From an uncultured Acetatifactor sp. (GTDB lineage Bacteria; Bacillota; Clostridia; Lachnospirales; Lachnospiraceae), in NCBI GenBank assembly GCA_947644185.1, contig CANRZC010000078.1, forward strand, positions 1-9,106: a DNA stretch of 9,106 bases, read 5' to 3'. The translations under genes were made by a program, and so were the position numbers. Below the pieces are notes generated by a model. The model did no database searches and was not told where the DNA came from. It worked only from the letters and a program-made list of their open reading frames with translations. Positions 1-5,079 of the stretch are shown here, one piece after another; within the stretch, counting starts at the first letter, position 1, and every line of letters begins with the position of its first letter.

Positions 1-281
1 TGGACGAGCTGAAGGCCCATTACCAGCGGGGTGGTCTGGGGGATGTAAAGGTGAAGAAATTCCTGAACAATATCATGCAGGAGACGCTAGAGCCCATCAG
101 AAACCGCAGGAAGGAATGGGAGAAGAATATTCCGGCTATCTATGATATTTTGAAAAAGGGATCGGAACAGGCTAGAGAAGTGGCGGCCCAGACCCTGTCT
201 GAGGTAAAGAGCGCCATGCGGATTAATTATTTCGAGGATGCGGAGCTGATTCGCGCCCAGAGCGAGAGATATGAGGCATAG
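1..281 (+). CDS. trpS: Tryptophan--tRNA ligase, C-terminal fragment
   Basis: This is the 3' end of a gene that begins before the window; the readable frame starts at base 3 and ends with TAG at 279-281, giving 92 residues. TrpS charges tRNA-Trp with tryptophan in the cytoplasm. The fragment matches the C-terminal helical, tRNA-binding part of class Ic TrpS: a KAHYQRGGLGD segment, then VKKFLNNIMQETLEPIRNRR, then the terminal helix with REVAAQTLSEVKSAM. The catalytic Rossmann domain with the HIGH and KMSKS motifs lies outside the window. A GTG at 51 opens the frame internally but is not the true start, because the family signature continues upstream of it. No convincing terminator follows; the next 268 bases hold a repeat array instead. 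Confidence 0.88.
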   Translation, partial: DELKAHYQRGGLGDVKVKKFLNNIMQETLEPIRNRRKEWEKNIPAIYDILKKGSEQAREVAAQTLSEVKSAMRINYFEDAELIRAQSERYEA

Positions 282-344
282 GCGCTCCACTCTGAAAAAT
301 TGAGAATAGATTTTCCTCCAACGGAGATACTAAAGGCAGAGATA

Positions 345-532
345 GTTTGCGTCGAAGAGACTTTACCCAATTGGCGGTTACGGCAATTTGTGCCGTCGCG
401 CAGCGACTTAAGAGGTAAAGTCACAAAGACGCACGAGAGGAAATTTTATGAGTGACTTTTCGAGTAAAATTTCCTCTCATGAGAAGTGCGTCGAAGAGAC
501 TTTACCCTTTAGAGCTGTCGCGCAGCGACTTA
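345..532. repeat. Direct and inverted repeat array upstream of spoVAD
   Basis: The 20-base sequence GCGTCGAAGAGACTTTACCC occurs identically at 349-368 and 488-507. Each copy is followed by the same 16-base block GTCGCGCAGCGACTTA (395-410 and 517-532), which folds into a 5-bp hairpin with a GCA loop. Between the copies an inverted version (GGTAAAGTC 414-422 and GACGC 428-432) can pair with either copy. Pairing with the downstream copy is extended by a perfect 14-bp stem (435-448 with 465-478) around a 16-base loop. The upstream unit also has a small CGGCA/TGCCG hairpin (381-395). The two units differ in the spacer between the 20-base and 16-base blocks (26 against 9 bases). The array fills most of the trpS-spoVAD gap. 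It has the look of a dispersed intergenic repeat, but copy number elsewhere cannot be seen here. Confidence 0.75.
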
Positions 533-536
533 TATT

Positions 537-542
537 AGGAGG
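537..542 (+). promoter_or_regulatory. Ribosome binding site deciding the spoVAD start
   Basis: A perfect AGGAGG lies 7 bases before the ATG at 550. It supports that start over the in-frame ATG at 448, which would add 34 residues encoded by the repeat array. Confidence 0.85.
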
Positions 543-549
543 AAAATCT

Positions 550-1578
550 ATGAATCAGAAATTAGGCAGGGCCAGTATTCGGTTAGAGCAGCCAGTGTAT
601 ATAATAGAAAGTGCCAGCATTGTGGGCACAAAGGAGGGAGAGGGCCCTCTAGGACTTTTGTTTGACCGGGTGGGCAAGGAAGACATGTTTGGCTGCAAGA
701 CCTGGGAGGAGGCGGAGAGCACCCTGCAGAAGGAGGCAGTGGGGCTGGCATTGGACAAAGCAGCCCTGAAGCCGGAGGACATCTCCTATGTGTTTGCCGG
801 TGACTTGTTGGGTCAATCTATGGCAACCTCCTTTGGTATTTCCACCTATCAGGTGCCTTTGTTCGGCGTATATGGGGCCTGCTCTACCTGTGGAGAGTCC
901 CTGACCCTAGGAGCCATGAGCATTGCAGGAGGATTTGCAGACAAGGTTGTCTGCGTCACCTCCAGTCATTTTGCCAGTGCGGAGAAGGAGTTTCGATTTC
1001 CATTGGACTATGGAAATCAACGCCCGCTGTCAGCCACATGGACTGTCACAGGCAGCGGCGCTTTTGTGCTGGGAGGAGAAAAGGGAAAGAGTGGAAAGAA
1101 AGCGAGAGCCCGCATCAGTGCTATGACAGTGGGCAAGGTGGTGGATTATGGCCTGAAGGATTCCATGAACATGGGAGCCTGTATGGCGCCTGCAGCGGCG
1201 TCCACAGTGGAACAGCATTTTATTGACTTTGCAAGTCAACCGGAGGATTATGATAAAATTATTACTGGTGATCTGGGAAAAGTAGGCCAGAGAGTGTTGA
1301 TTGATCTGCTGCGAAAGAAGGGCTACGACATATCGGAGCAGCATATGGACTGTGGTCTTGAGATATTTGACGCCCAGTCCCAGGATACTCATGCAGGAGG
1401 CAGCGGCTGCGGCTGCAGCGCCGTGACCCTGTCAGCTTATATCTTAAAGCAGCTACAGGAGGGCAATTGGAAAAAGGTACTGTTTTTGCCCACAGGTGCC
1501 CTGTTGAGCAAAACCAGCTTTAACGAAGGGATGAGTGTGCCGGGGATCGCCCACGGAGTGGTGATCGAGACAATATAG
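550..1578 (+). CDS. spoVAD: Stage V sporulation protein AD
   Basis: The predicted protein has 342 residues, close to the usual size of SpoVAD (about 338). SpoVAD belongs to the SpoVA complex, which moves Ca-dipicolinic acid across the inner spore membrane into the forespore and out again at germination; it is a soluble protein with a thiolase/KAS-III-like fold reported to bind dipicolinate. Family segments visible are ESASIVGTKEGEGPLG (residues 20-35), YGACSTCGESL (108-118), DTHAGGSGCGCSAV (279-292) and the C-terminal PTGALLSKTSFNEGMSVPG (314-332). The ATG at 550 is chosen for its AGGAGG. An in-frame ATG at 448 with a weaker AGAGG would add a repeat-encoded extension. Unusually, spoVAC is not upstream and spoVAE is not directly downstream. 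In relatives the locus is forespore-specific (SigG), but I could not identify a SigG promoter here. Confidence 0.93.
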   Translation: MNQKLGRASIRLEQPVYIIESASIVGTKEGEGPLGLLFDRVGKEDMFGCKTWEEAESTLQKEAVGLALDKAALKPEDISYVFAGDLLGQSMATSFGISTYQVPLFGVYGACSTCGESLTLGAMSIAGGFADKVVCVTSSHFASAEKEFRFPLDYGNQRPLSATWTVTGSGAFVLGGEKGKSGKKARARISAMTVGKVVDYGLKDSMNMGACMAPAAASTVEQHFIDFASQPEDYDKIITGDLGKVGQRVLIDLLRKKGYDISEQHMDCGLEIFDAQSQDTHAGGSGCGCSAVTLSAYILKQLQEGNWKKVLFLPTGALLSKTSFNEGMSVPGIAHGVVIETI

Positions 1579-1605
1579 GTATAAAAAATTTTGTGCTAAA
1601 AAAGG

Positions 1606-1654
1606 TCGGGCATCCAATGGACTATGATACAGCCATGGGAACCCGATTCTTTTG
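1606..1654 (+). terminator. Possible imperfect terminator after spoVAD
   Basis: TCGGG (1606-1610) pairs with CCCGA (1642-1646), continued inward by CC/GG and ATGG/CCAT after a 3x3 internal loop. TTCTTTT follows. The stem is interrupted and the loop is large, so this is weaker than the other terminators in the window. Confidence 0.4.
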
Positions 1655-1672
1655 TTGTCTGTTGACAACAAA
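1651..1672. promoter_or_regulatory. Palindromic operator-like site over the -35 box
   Basis: TTTGTTGTC (1651-1659) and GACAACAAA (1664-1672) form a perfect 9-bp inverted repeat around the 4-base centre TGTT. The right arm covers most of the -35 hexamer, the usual place for a repressor operator. I do not recognise the cognate regulator; the spacing does not fit Rex, and no regulator gene is adjacent. Confidence 0.55.
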
Positions 1673-1690
1673 TTCCAGGAACTATATAAT
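1662..1690 (+). promoter_or_regulatory. Consensus SigA promoter for the zinc-ribbon gene
   Basis: The -35 box TTGACA (1662-1667) and the -10 box TATAAT (1685-1690) are both perfect and separated by 17 bases, predicting transcription from about 1697, some 50 bases before the ATG at 1747. It probably drives the run from the zinc-ribbon gene to the shikimate-kinase-like gene. Confidence 0.88.
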
Positions 1691-1746
1691 AAAGAGAAAG
1701 CGGGGGGTATTTCAAACCCATATAAAAAAGGAAAGAGGTAAAGAAA

Positions 1747-2238
1747 ATGGCAAATTGGAGAGAGAAGCTGAACCAGGCAGCACAGAACACAATTTCCAAG
1801 AGCAAGGAGGTAGCTGGGGTAGCAAAGCTCAATGTGGAGATCGGCACATTGAATCAGAGCATGAAGAATATCTACACAGAGGTTGGAAAATATGTTCTGG
1901 AAAATGGCCTTCTGCATGAAGATGAGTCTGTAGCAAAATGGGCTGCAAAGGCCGCGGATATCAAAGCAGAAATCGAGGCCAATACAGAGAAGATTAAGCT
2001 GTTAAAGAATGTGAATACCTGTCCGGGATGCGGTGCGGAAGTGCCCAAAACCAGCAAATTCTGTGACAAATGTGGCACTCCTATTGTGGTAGCAAGCACA
2101 GAACCTGTGAAAGAGGATGAGGAAATTATTGATGCAGACTACAGCGAAGCTTCCCATAGGGATGCGGGGGCTGAGGAGACTGTCCAGGAGCCAGTGACCG
2201 AGGCTGCAGATCAAGAGGAAACGATTCCCGAAGATTGA
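1747..2238 (+). CDS. Zinc-ribbon protein with coiled-coil N-terminus and acidic tail
   Basis: The product has 163 residues in three parts. Residues 1-90 are charged and helical and probably form a coiled coil (segments such as LNVEIGTLNQSMKNIYTEVGKYV and IKAEIEANTEKIKLLKN). Residues 92-109 form a zinc ribbon with cysteines at 92, 95, 106 and 109 (CPGCG and CDKCG). Residues 118-163 are a low-complexity acidic tail rich in Glu and Asp. There is no signal peptide or membrane segment, so it should be cytoplasmic. The start is supported by AGAGG at 1734-1738, 8 bases before the ATG. It is first behind a consensus promoter with a palindromic operator-like site. Proteins of this zinc_ribbon_2 type are widespread in Clostridia, but a precise role is not known to me; a scaffold or adaptor function would be a guess. 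Confidence 0.82.
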   Translation: MANWREKLNQAAQNTISKSKEVAGVAKLNVEIGTLNQSMKNIYTEVGKYVLENGLLHEDESVAKWAAKAADIKAEIEANTEKIKLLKNVNTCPGCGAEVPKTSKFCDKCGTPIVVASTEPVKEDEEIIDADYSEASHRDAGAEETVQEPVTEAADQEETIPED

Positions 2239-2273
2239 GGGATATACATGTGGTCAGCGTTTGAACCAGCAAA

Positions 2274-2552
2274 ATGGCCGGAAGAAAAAGGGAGGTGGAC
2301 ATTCTGCGCAAAATGGAATTCAAGATGGAGCGCAAAGGGCTTTTGGAGCCCGGACAGAAGATTACAGTGACAGAAGGTCTGCTTCCCAGTAACTATTATT
2401 ATGTGATAGATCCAGCTTTGGCCATGTCCGCCAACATTCCGTTCCGCAATCGCCTGACTAGCCGGGAGGGTGTGGTTACGGATGTAGTGGAAAATGCCAG
2501 AGGCTTTTATGTGACGGCGCAGTTTGATGAGCCGGAACCACCGCAGCGCTGA
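2274..2552 (+). CDS. Conserved small protein of unknown function
   Basis: This encodes up to 92 residues with no signal peptide, membrane segment or motif that I can name. The core EPGQKITVTEGLLPSNYYYVIDP and the segment SREGVVTDVVENARGFYVTAQFDEP look beta-rich, like a small barrel or SH3-type fold. The start is uncertain. ATG 2274 is the first ATG after an in-frame stop at 2262-2264 but has no clear ribosome binding site. Inside the frame a good GGGAGG (2290-2295) precedes GTG 2295, ATT 2301, CTG 2304 and ATG 2313. A start at 2313 would give an 79-residue product beginning MEFKMERKG, which from memory resembles related Lachnospiraceae proteins. It lies 35 bases after the zinc-ribbon gene and 64 bases before ridA, probably in the same transcript. 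I assign no function. Confidence 0.72.
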   Translation: MAGRKREVDILRKMEFKMERKGLLEPGQKITVTEGLLPSNYYYVIDPALAMSANIPFRNRLTSREGVVTDVVENARGFYVTAQFDEPEPPQR

Positions 2553-2616
2553 GAAATCAGGGGGTTTTTGCTGTGTGACTGCTATCACTTTTGTGAGAAA
2601 GACGGAGGAATGTATT

Positions 2617-2991
2617 ATGTTAAAAAAGATTTCTACAGACAAAGCACCTGCGGCAATTGGACCTTATTCCCAGGGCATCATAGCAAACGGCATGCTGTTC
2701 GCCTCAGGCCAGATACCCATCAATCCTGCCACAGGCAATGTGGAGGGGGAGGATATCACTGAGCAGGCAGAGCTGGTCATGAAGAATGTAGGCGCTCTGC
2801 TGGCAGAGGCGGGAACTGACTATACAAATGTAGTTAAGACCACCTGCTTTCTGGCGGATATGGGTGATTTTGCCGCGTTCAATGAAGTGTATGCAAAGTA
2901 TTTCACAGAGAAGCCGGCCAGGAGCTGTGTGGCAGTAAAGGCTCTGCCGAAGAATGTTCTCTGCGAAGTGGAAGTCATTGCTGTGGTGTAA
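2617..2991 (+). CDS. ridA: RidA family 2-iminobutanoate/2-iminopropanoate deaminase
   Basis: The protein has 124 residues, the normal length for RidA (YjgF/YER057c/UK114). RidA hydrolyses reactive enamine/imine intermediates released by PLP enzymes such as threonine dehydratase, protecting other PLP enzymes in the cytoplasm; the family acts as a trimer. Diagnostic segments are IGPYSQGIIANGMLFASGQIP (residues 14-34), the signature PARSCVAVKALPKNVLCEVEV (100-120) with the substrate-binding Arg102, and Glu118. The ATG at 2617 is chosen because GGAGG (2604-2608) sits 8 bases upstream and the family begins there; the frame is open further upstream, from 2524, but that part is not family-like. The shikimate-kinase-like gene starts only 3 bases after the stop, suggesting translational coupling. 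Confidence 0.95.
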   Translation: MLKKISTDKAPAAIGPYSQGIIANGMLFASGQIPINPATGNVEGEDITEQAELVMKNVGALLAEAGTDYTNVVKTTCFLADMGDFAAFNEVYAKYFTEKPARSCVAVKALPKNVLCEVEVIAVV

Positions 2992-2994
2992 GCC

Positions 2995-3498
2995 ATGAAG
3001 GAGAACATTGTACTGATCGGAATGCCCGGAGCGGGGAAAAGCACCGTGGGCGTGGTACTGGCTAAACGGCTGGGATATCGGTTCGTGGATTCCGATCTGG
3101 TGATTCAGGAGAAATATGACAAATTGCTTCATGAGCTCATAGAAGAGCATGGGGTGGAGGGCTTCTGGGAGATTGAGGAAGAGGTGAATGCTTCTCTGAA
3201 TCCCCGCAGGAGTGTGATTGCCACAGGCGGAAGTGTCATTTATGGTCCCCGGGCCATGGAGCATTTGCGCCAGATTGGCACTGTGGTATACCTGAAGCTT
3301 CCTTTGGAGGAGGTAGCTGAGCGTCTGGGGGATTTGAACGCCAGAGGTGTCACATTGATGCCTGGACAGACGCTGGGGGATTTGTACGCAGAGCGGATCC
3401 CATTGTATGAAAAATATGCCCATGAGGTGATAGACTGCCAGGGAATACAGATCAGAGAGGTAGTAAAAAGAATTGCTTCCCTTAAAAGCCACTCGTAA
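2995..3498 (+). CDS. Shikimate-kinase-like P-loop kinase with altered substrate site
   Basis: The protein has 167 residues, the size of AroK, and is an NMP-kinase-like P-loop kinase. Visible features are the Walker A GMPGAGKST (residues 9-17), the D-S-D pair (Asp32, Asp34), a GGS motif (78-80), a lid with Arg117, and ERIPLYEKYA containing Arg134. Shikimate kinase phosphorylates shikimate at the 3-hydroxyl. Compared from memory with Mycobacterium tuberculosis AroK, ATP-site residues and Asp34 are kept, but the substrate-binding Arg58 is Trp (GFWEIEEE), the GGG motif is GGS, and the lid motif RPLL is RGVTL. Similar GGS-type proteins are usually annotated as shikimate kinase, yet the changes make a different substrate possible, so no aroK symbol is given. 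No other aromatic pathway gene is nearby. It starts 3 bases after ridA without a strong ribosome binding site, and its stop codon lies inside the terminator hairpin. Confidence 0.83.
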   Translation: MKENIVLIGMPGAGKSTVGVVLAKRLGYRFVDSDLVIQEKYDKLLHELIEEHGVEGFWEIEEEVNASLNPRRSVIATGGSVIYGPRAMEHLRQIGTVVYLKLPLEEVAERLGDLNARGVTLMPGQTLGDLYAERIPLYEKYAHEVIDCQGIQIREVVKRIASLKSHS

Positions 3499-3512
3499 GC
3501 CAGTGGCTTTTT
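3484..3512 (+). terminator. Rho-independent terminator overlapping the kinase stop codon
   Basis: AAAAGCCACT (3484-3493) pairs perfectly over 10 bp with AGTGGCTTTT (3502-3511), with an 8-base loop that contains the TAA stop (3496-3498) and a T-run within and after the right arm. It ends the transcript that begins at the zinc-ribbon gene. Confidence 0.88.
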
Positions 3513-3524
3513 GTCGTATGCACA

Positions 3525-3660
3525 GGCCCGCACAAAGGTAATATGCCGCTTAGGCGGCGTGCGGGCCGCGCGGCGAGTAGTGGAGAAGGGCATTCCCCTA
3601 CTCGATTCCAGATTTATATGCAGCTTTTGTGTCAGCGGACAGCCAGATGGCGCTGCGTAT
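3525..3660. repeat. Structured non-coding block with consecutive hairpins
   Basis: Several inverted repeats follow one another. GGCCCGCAC (3525-3533) pairs with GTGCGGGCC (3559-3567), enclosing GCCGC/GCGGC (3545-3549 with 3554-3558). CGAGTAG (3574-3580) pairs with CTACTCG (3598-3604). GCAGC (3620-3624) pairs with GCTGC (3652-3656), enclosing TGTC/GACA (3630-3633 with 3638-3641). No ribosome binding site or recognisable protein supports coding here. The pattern fits a dispersed palindromic element or a structured RNA; I cannot name a family. Confidence 0.5.
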
Positions 3661-3771
3661 GCACATTTCAATACTGCTGTGAAAGCCCAGGACCCATCTT
3701 ATATGAAAAAGAATACATAATCTGCCTGGCAATAGTAGATACTAATGCCATAAAACCGGAATCTTACAAAA

Positions 3772-3850
3772 AAGTGCCGTAGATGAGGCACTTGGGAGTT
3801 GCCGTGCAACCTTGCAGGCATTACCAAATATAAGCGGGTACAACCCCGCG
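3772..3850 (+). promoter_or_regulatory. Structured 5' leader of spoVAE
   Basis: AAGTGCC (3772-3778) pairs with GGCACTT (3787-3793). GTTGC (3798-3802) pairs with GCAAC (3806-3810), or alternatively TGCC plus TGCA (3800-3803, 3805-3808) pairs with TGCA plus GGCA (3813-3820). GCGGG (3834-3838) pairs with CCCGC (3845-3849), five bases before the spoVAE ribosome binding site. The alternative middle stems exclude each other. It could be a cis-regulatory RNA, but it matches no riboswitch class that I can confirm. No promoter was found in 3513-3866. Confidence 0.42.
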
Positions 3851-3866
3851 GAATAGGAGTAGGCTT

Positions 3867-4226
3867 ATGATGGATTATGTAAATGCGTTCTGGGTGGGCG
3901 GTCTGATATGCGCTTTGGTGCAGATTCTAATGGAGAAGACGAAGCTGATGCCCGGCCGCATCATGGTGCTGCTGGTGGTCACTGGCGCTGTGATCGGCTT
4001 CCTTGGATGGTATGAGCCCTTCCAGGAATTTGCTGGGGCAGGAGCCAGCGTTCCCCTGCTGGGCTTTGGAAATGTGCTGATGAAAGGGGTGAAGGAGGCA
4101 GTGGATGAGCAGGGCCTTTTGGGACTGTTCGCCGGAGGCTTCAAAGCTGGGGCTGTGGGAACCTCTGCCGCATTGATATTCGGCTATCTGGCCAGCCTGG
4201 TGTTCAAGTCCAGGATGAAGCATTAA
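3867..4226 (+). CDS. spoVAE: Stage V sporulation protein AE (SpoVAEb type)
   Basis: The product is a 119-residue integral membrane protein of the length usual for SpoVAEb, one of the most conserved SpoVA subunits. With SpoVAC and SpoVAD it takes part in dipicolinic acid uptake into the forespore and release during germination. Hydrophobic segments lie at about residues 6-22 (FWVGGLICALVQILM), 32-50 (RIMVLLVVTGAVIGFLGWY) and 86-113 (LFAGGFKAGAVGTSAALIFGY), with a glycine-rich, partly hydrophobic stretch at about 57-75. ATG 3867 is chosen over the adjacent ATG 3870 because AGGAG (3855-3859) is 7 bases upstream. The gene stands alone behind a long structured leader, 2.3 kb from spoVAD. Its stop codon overlaps the stop of the convergent DUF5721 gene. 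Confidence 0.92.
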   Translation: MMDYVNAFWVGGLICALVQILMEKTKLMPGRIMVLLVVTGAVIGFLGWYEPFQEFAGAGASVPLLGFGNVLMKGVKEAVDEQGLLGLFAGGFKAGAVGTSAALIFGYLASLVFKSRMKH

Positions 4227-4726
4227 TTAAGGTCTTCATAGGCAATTCCCTTCCCGTCCAGGAATTTGCACAGAGCCTTGTCCCAGATAGTATCTGGCAT
4301 CTTGGACAGATGAAAGGTCTGGAGGGCAGTGCCGGTGGTGAGGGTGGCTTTTGTGCCGTCGTAGCGGATGTTTAACACCAGAGCCTTTACCTGATCTGAC
4401 GCCACATCACAGTCTTCCTTTTCTAACAGCGCAGCGGCTTTCTCAGGCATCAAATGCAATACGAATCGAAAGAACAGGGGTGTGCGTTTTCCTTTGATCA
4501 GGTCAAAGCACAGCCCTTTCACTTTGCCCCAGGGACGGAACTCATAGGAGTCCTTTTCAGAAGAATCCTCATCGCTGCTAAAGAATTCCTCATTCACATG
4601 CCCGTCTATATGAAAGGTGCAGGCAGTGCCGATGACAGCCTCCTCCAGCAGGAAAGGCTCGAAGGTGTCCGCCACCAGCAGGTGGTTCATAAACTGTTTC
4701 ATGGAAGAAATCTGTATTTGCTTCAT
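4223..4726 (-). CDS. DUF5721 family protein
   Basis: The product has 167 residues and no signal peptide or membrane helix, so it is probably cytoplasmic. I recognise it as a DUF5721-type protein common in Lachnospiraceae, from the pattern MKQFMNHLLVADTFEPFLLEEA near the N-terminus, LIKGKRTPLFFRFVLHL (residues 77-93) and VLNIRYDGTKATLTTGTAL (117-135). The function is unknown. ATG at 4726 is preferred over an open frame reaching 4867 because a perfect AGGAGG (4733-4738) lies 6 bases upstream and a good promoter sits just before it (4779-4807), inside the longer frame. The gene converges on spoVAE with a 4-base overlap at the stop codons and diverges from the degV gene. Confidence 0.85.
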   Translation of the reverse strand: MKQIQISSMKQFMNHLLVADTFEPFLLEEAVIGTACTFHIDGHVNEEFFSSDEDSSEKDSYEFRPWGKVKGLCFDLIKGKRTPLFFRFVLHLMPEKAAALLEKEDCDVASDQVKALVLNIRYDGTKATLTTGTALQTFHLSKMPDTIWDKALCKFLDGKGIAYEDLN

Positions 4727-4778
4727 GGTAGTCCTCCTGATTGGAATGAAATCTGGCATCAAATCCTTACGTGAAGAA

Positions 4779-4807
4779 ATTATAGCAGATATATGGCGTG
4801 TGGTCAA
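4779..4807 (-). promoter_or_regulatory. SigA promoter for the DUF5721 gene
   Basis: Read on the - strand, TTGACC (4802-4807) and TATAAT (4779-4784) are separated by 17 bases. Transcription would start at about 4772, giving a leader of roughly 45 bases. Its position inside the longer open frame supports the ATG at 4726. Confidence 0.8.
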
Positions 4808-4839
4808 TTGGCTTTCTAAGACCCATGGGATTTGTGACC

Positions 4840-4854
4840 GGGCTGTAGCAGCCC
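4840..4854. other. Short hairpin in the divergent intergenic region
   Basis: GGGCTG (4840-4845) and CAGCCC (4849-4854) form a 6-bp stem with a TAG loop between the divergent promoters. No T-run follows on either strand, so it is not a clear terminator. The remainder of the 4727-5079 gap holds the two promoters and nothing else I can support. Confidence 0.3.
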
Positions 4855-4939
4855 TGCAGCTTACCATTTGAGAACAAAAAGAGGTTCCTCAGGGAGACTA
4901 TCAGGAAACTTTGATTATCAAAAAATTAAGAGAATAGGC

Positions 4940-4969
4940 TTTACAGCAGCGGGCAATGTGTGCTATTAT
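4940..4969 (+). promoter_or_regulatory. Probable SigA promoter for the degV gene
   Basis: TTTACA (4940-4945) and TATTAT (4964-4969) are 18 bases apart, and a TG one base before the -10 box makes it an extended -10. The leader to the ATG at 5080 would be about 100 bases, with no obvious strong structure. Confidence 0.55.
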
Positions 4970-5079
4970 ATATAGTAATCAAAACTATGTATAAAAGAAG
5001 TGAAAACCCGATAAAATAAAAGCGAGATCTATAAGATGGTTTTCATTGGCAGAAAGAGATTTCGCTGATAGGAGAGAAA

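Noticed and set aside
276..310. GCATA at 276-280 as a SigG -35 box for spoVAD; also CATAAAA at 3749-3755 as a -10 box for spoVAE.
   Set aside because: Neither has a partner box at 17-18 bases, so no SigG promoter is claimed.
1453..1917. A 154-codon - strand open frame across the spoVAD end and zinc-ribbon start.
   Set aside because: It covers the promoter, the operator-like palindrome and two sense genes and has no supporting features.
2248..2370. A 40-residue frame beginning at ATG 2248.
   Set aside because: Trp-rich, no ribosome binding site, and out of frame with the better-supported small gene that it overlaps.
2704..3492. A 262-codon open frame antisense to ridA and the kinase gene.
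   Set aside because: Both sense genes are clear family members; the antisense product is His/Leu/Gln-rich and has no recognisable domain.
3511..3782. Two overlapping open frames on the + strand (69 and 79 codons) after the kinase gene.
   Set aside because: No ribosome binding site or recognisable domain, and they cross the terminator tail and the hairpin-rich block; more likely translated repeat than genes.
3774..3811. Partial resemblance to a class II cyclic-di-GMP riboswitch (GGCACTTG and GTGCAACC segments).
   Set aside because: The rest of the aptamer could not be aligned by eye; the match is only two short strings.
3800..3866. Resemblance to a twister ribozyme 3' half (GCGGGTACAACCCCGC then GGAATAGGAG) and to a T-box antiterminator.
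   Set aside because: The closing P1 stem and conserved 5' strand of twister could not be found, and the T-box core GGGTGG..ACCGCG is not present. An Infernal search would settle it.
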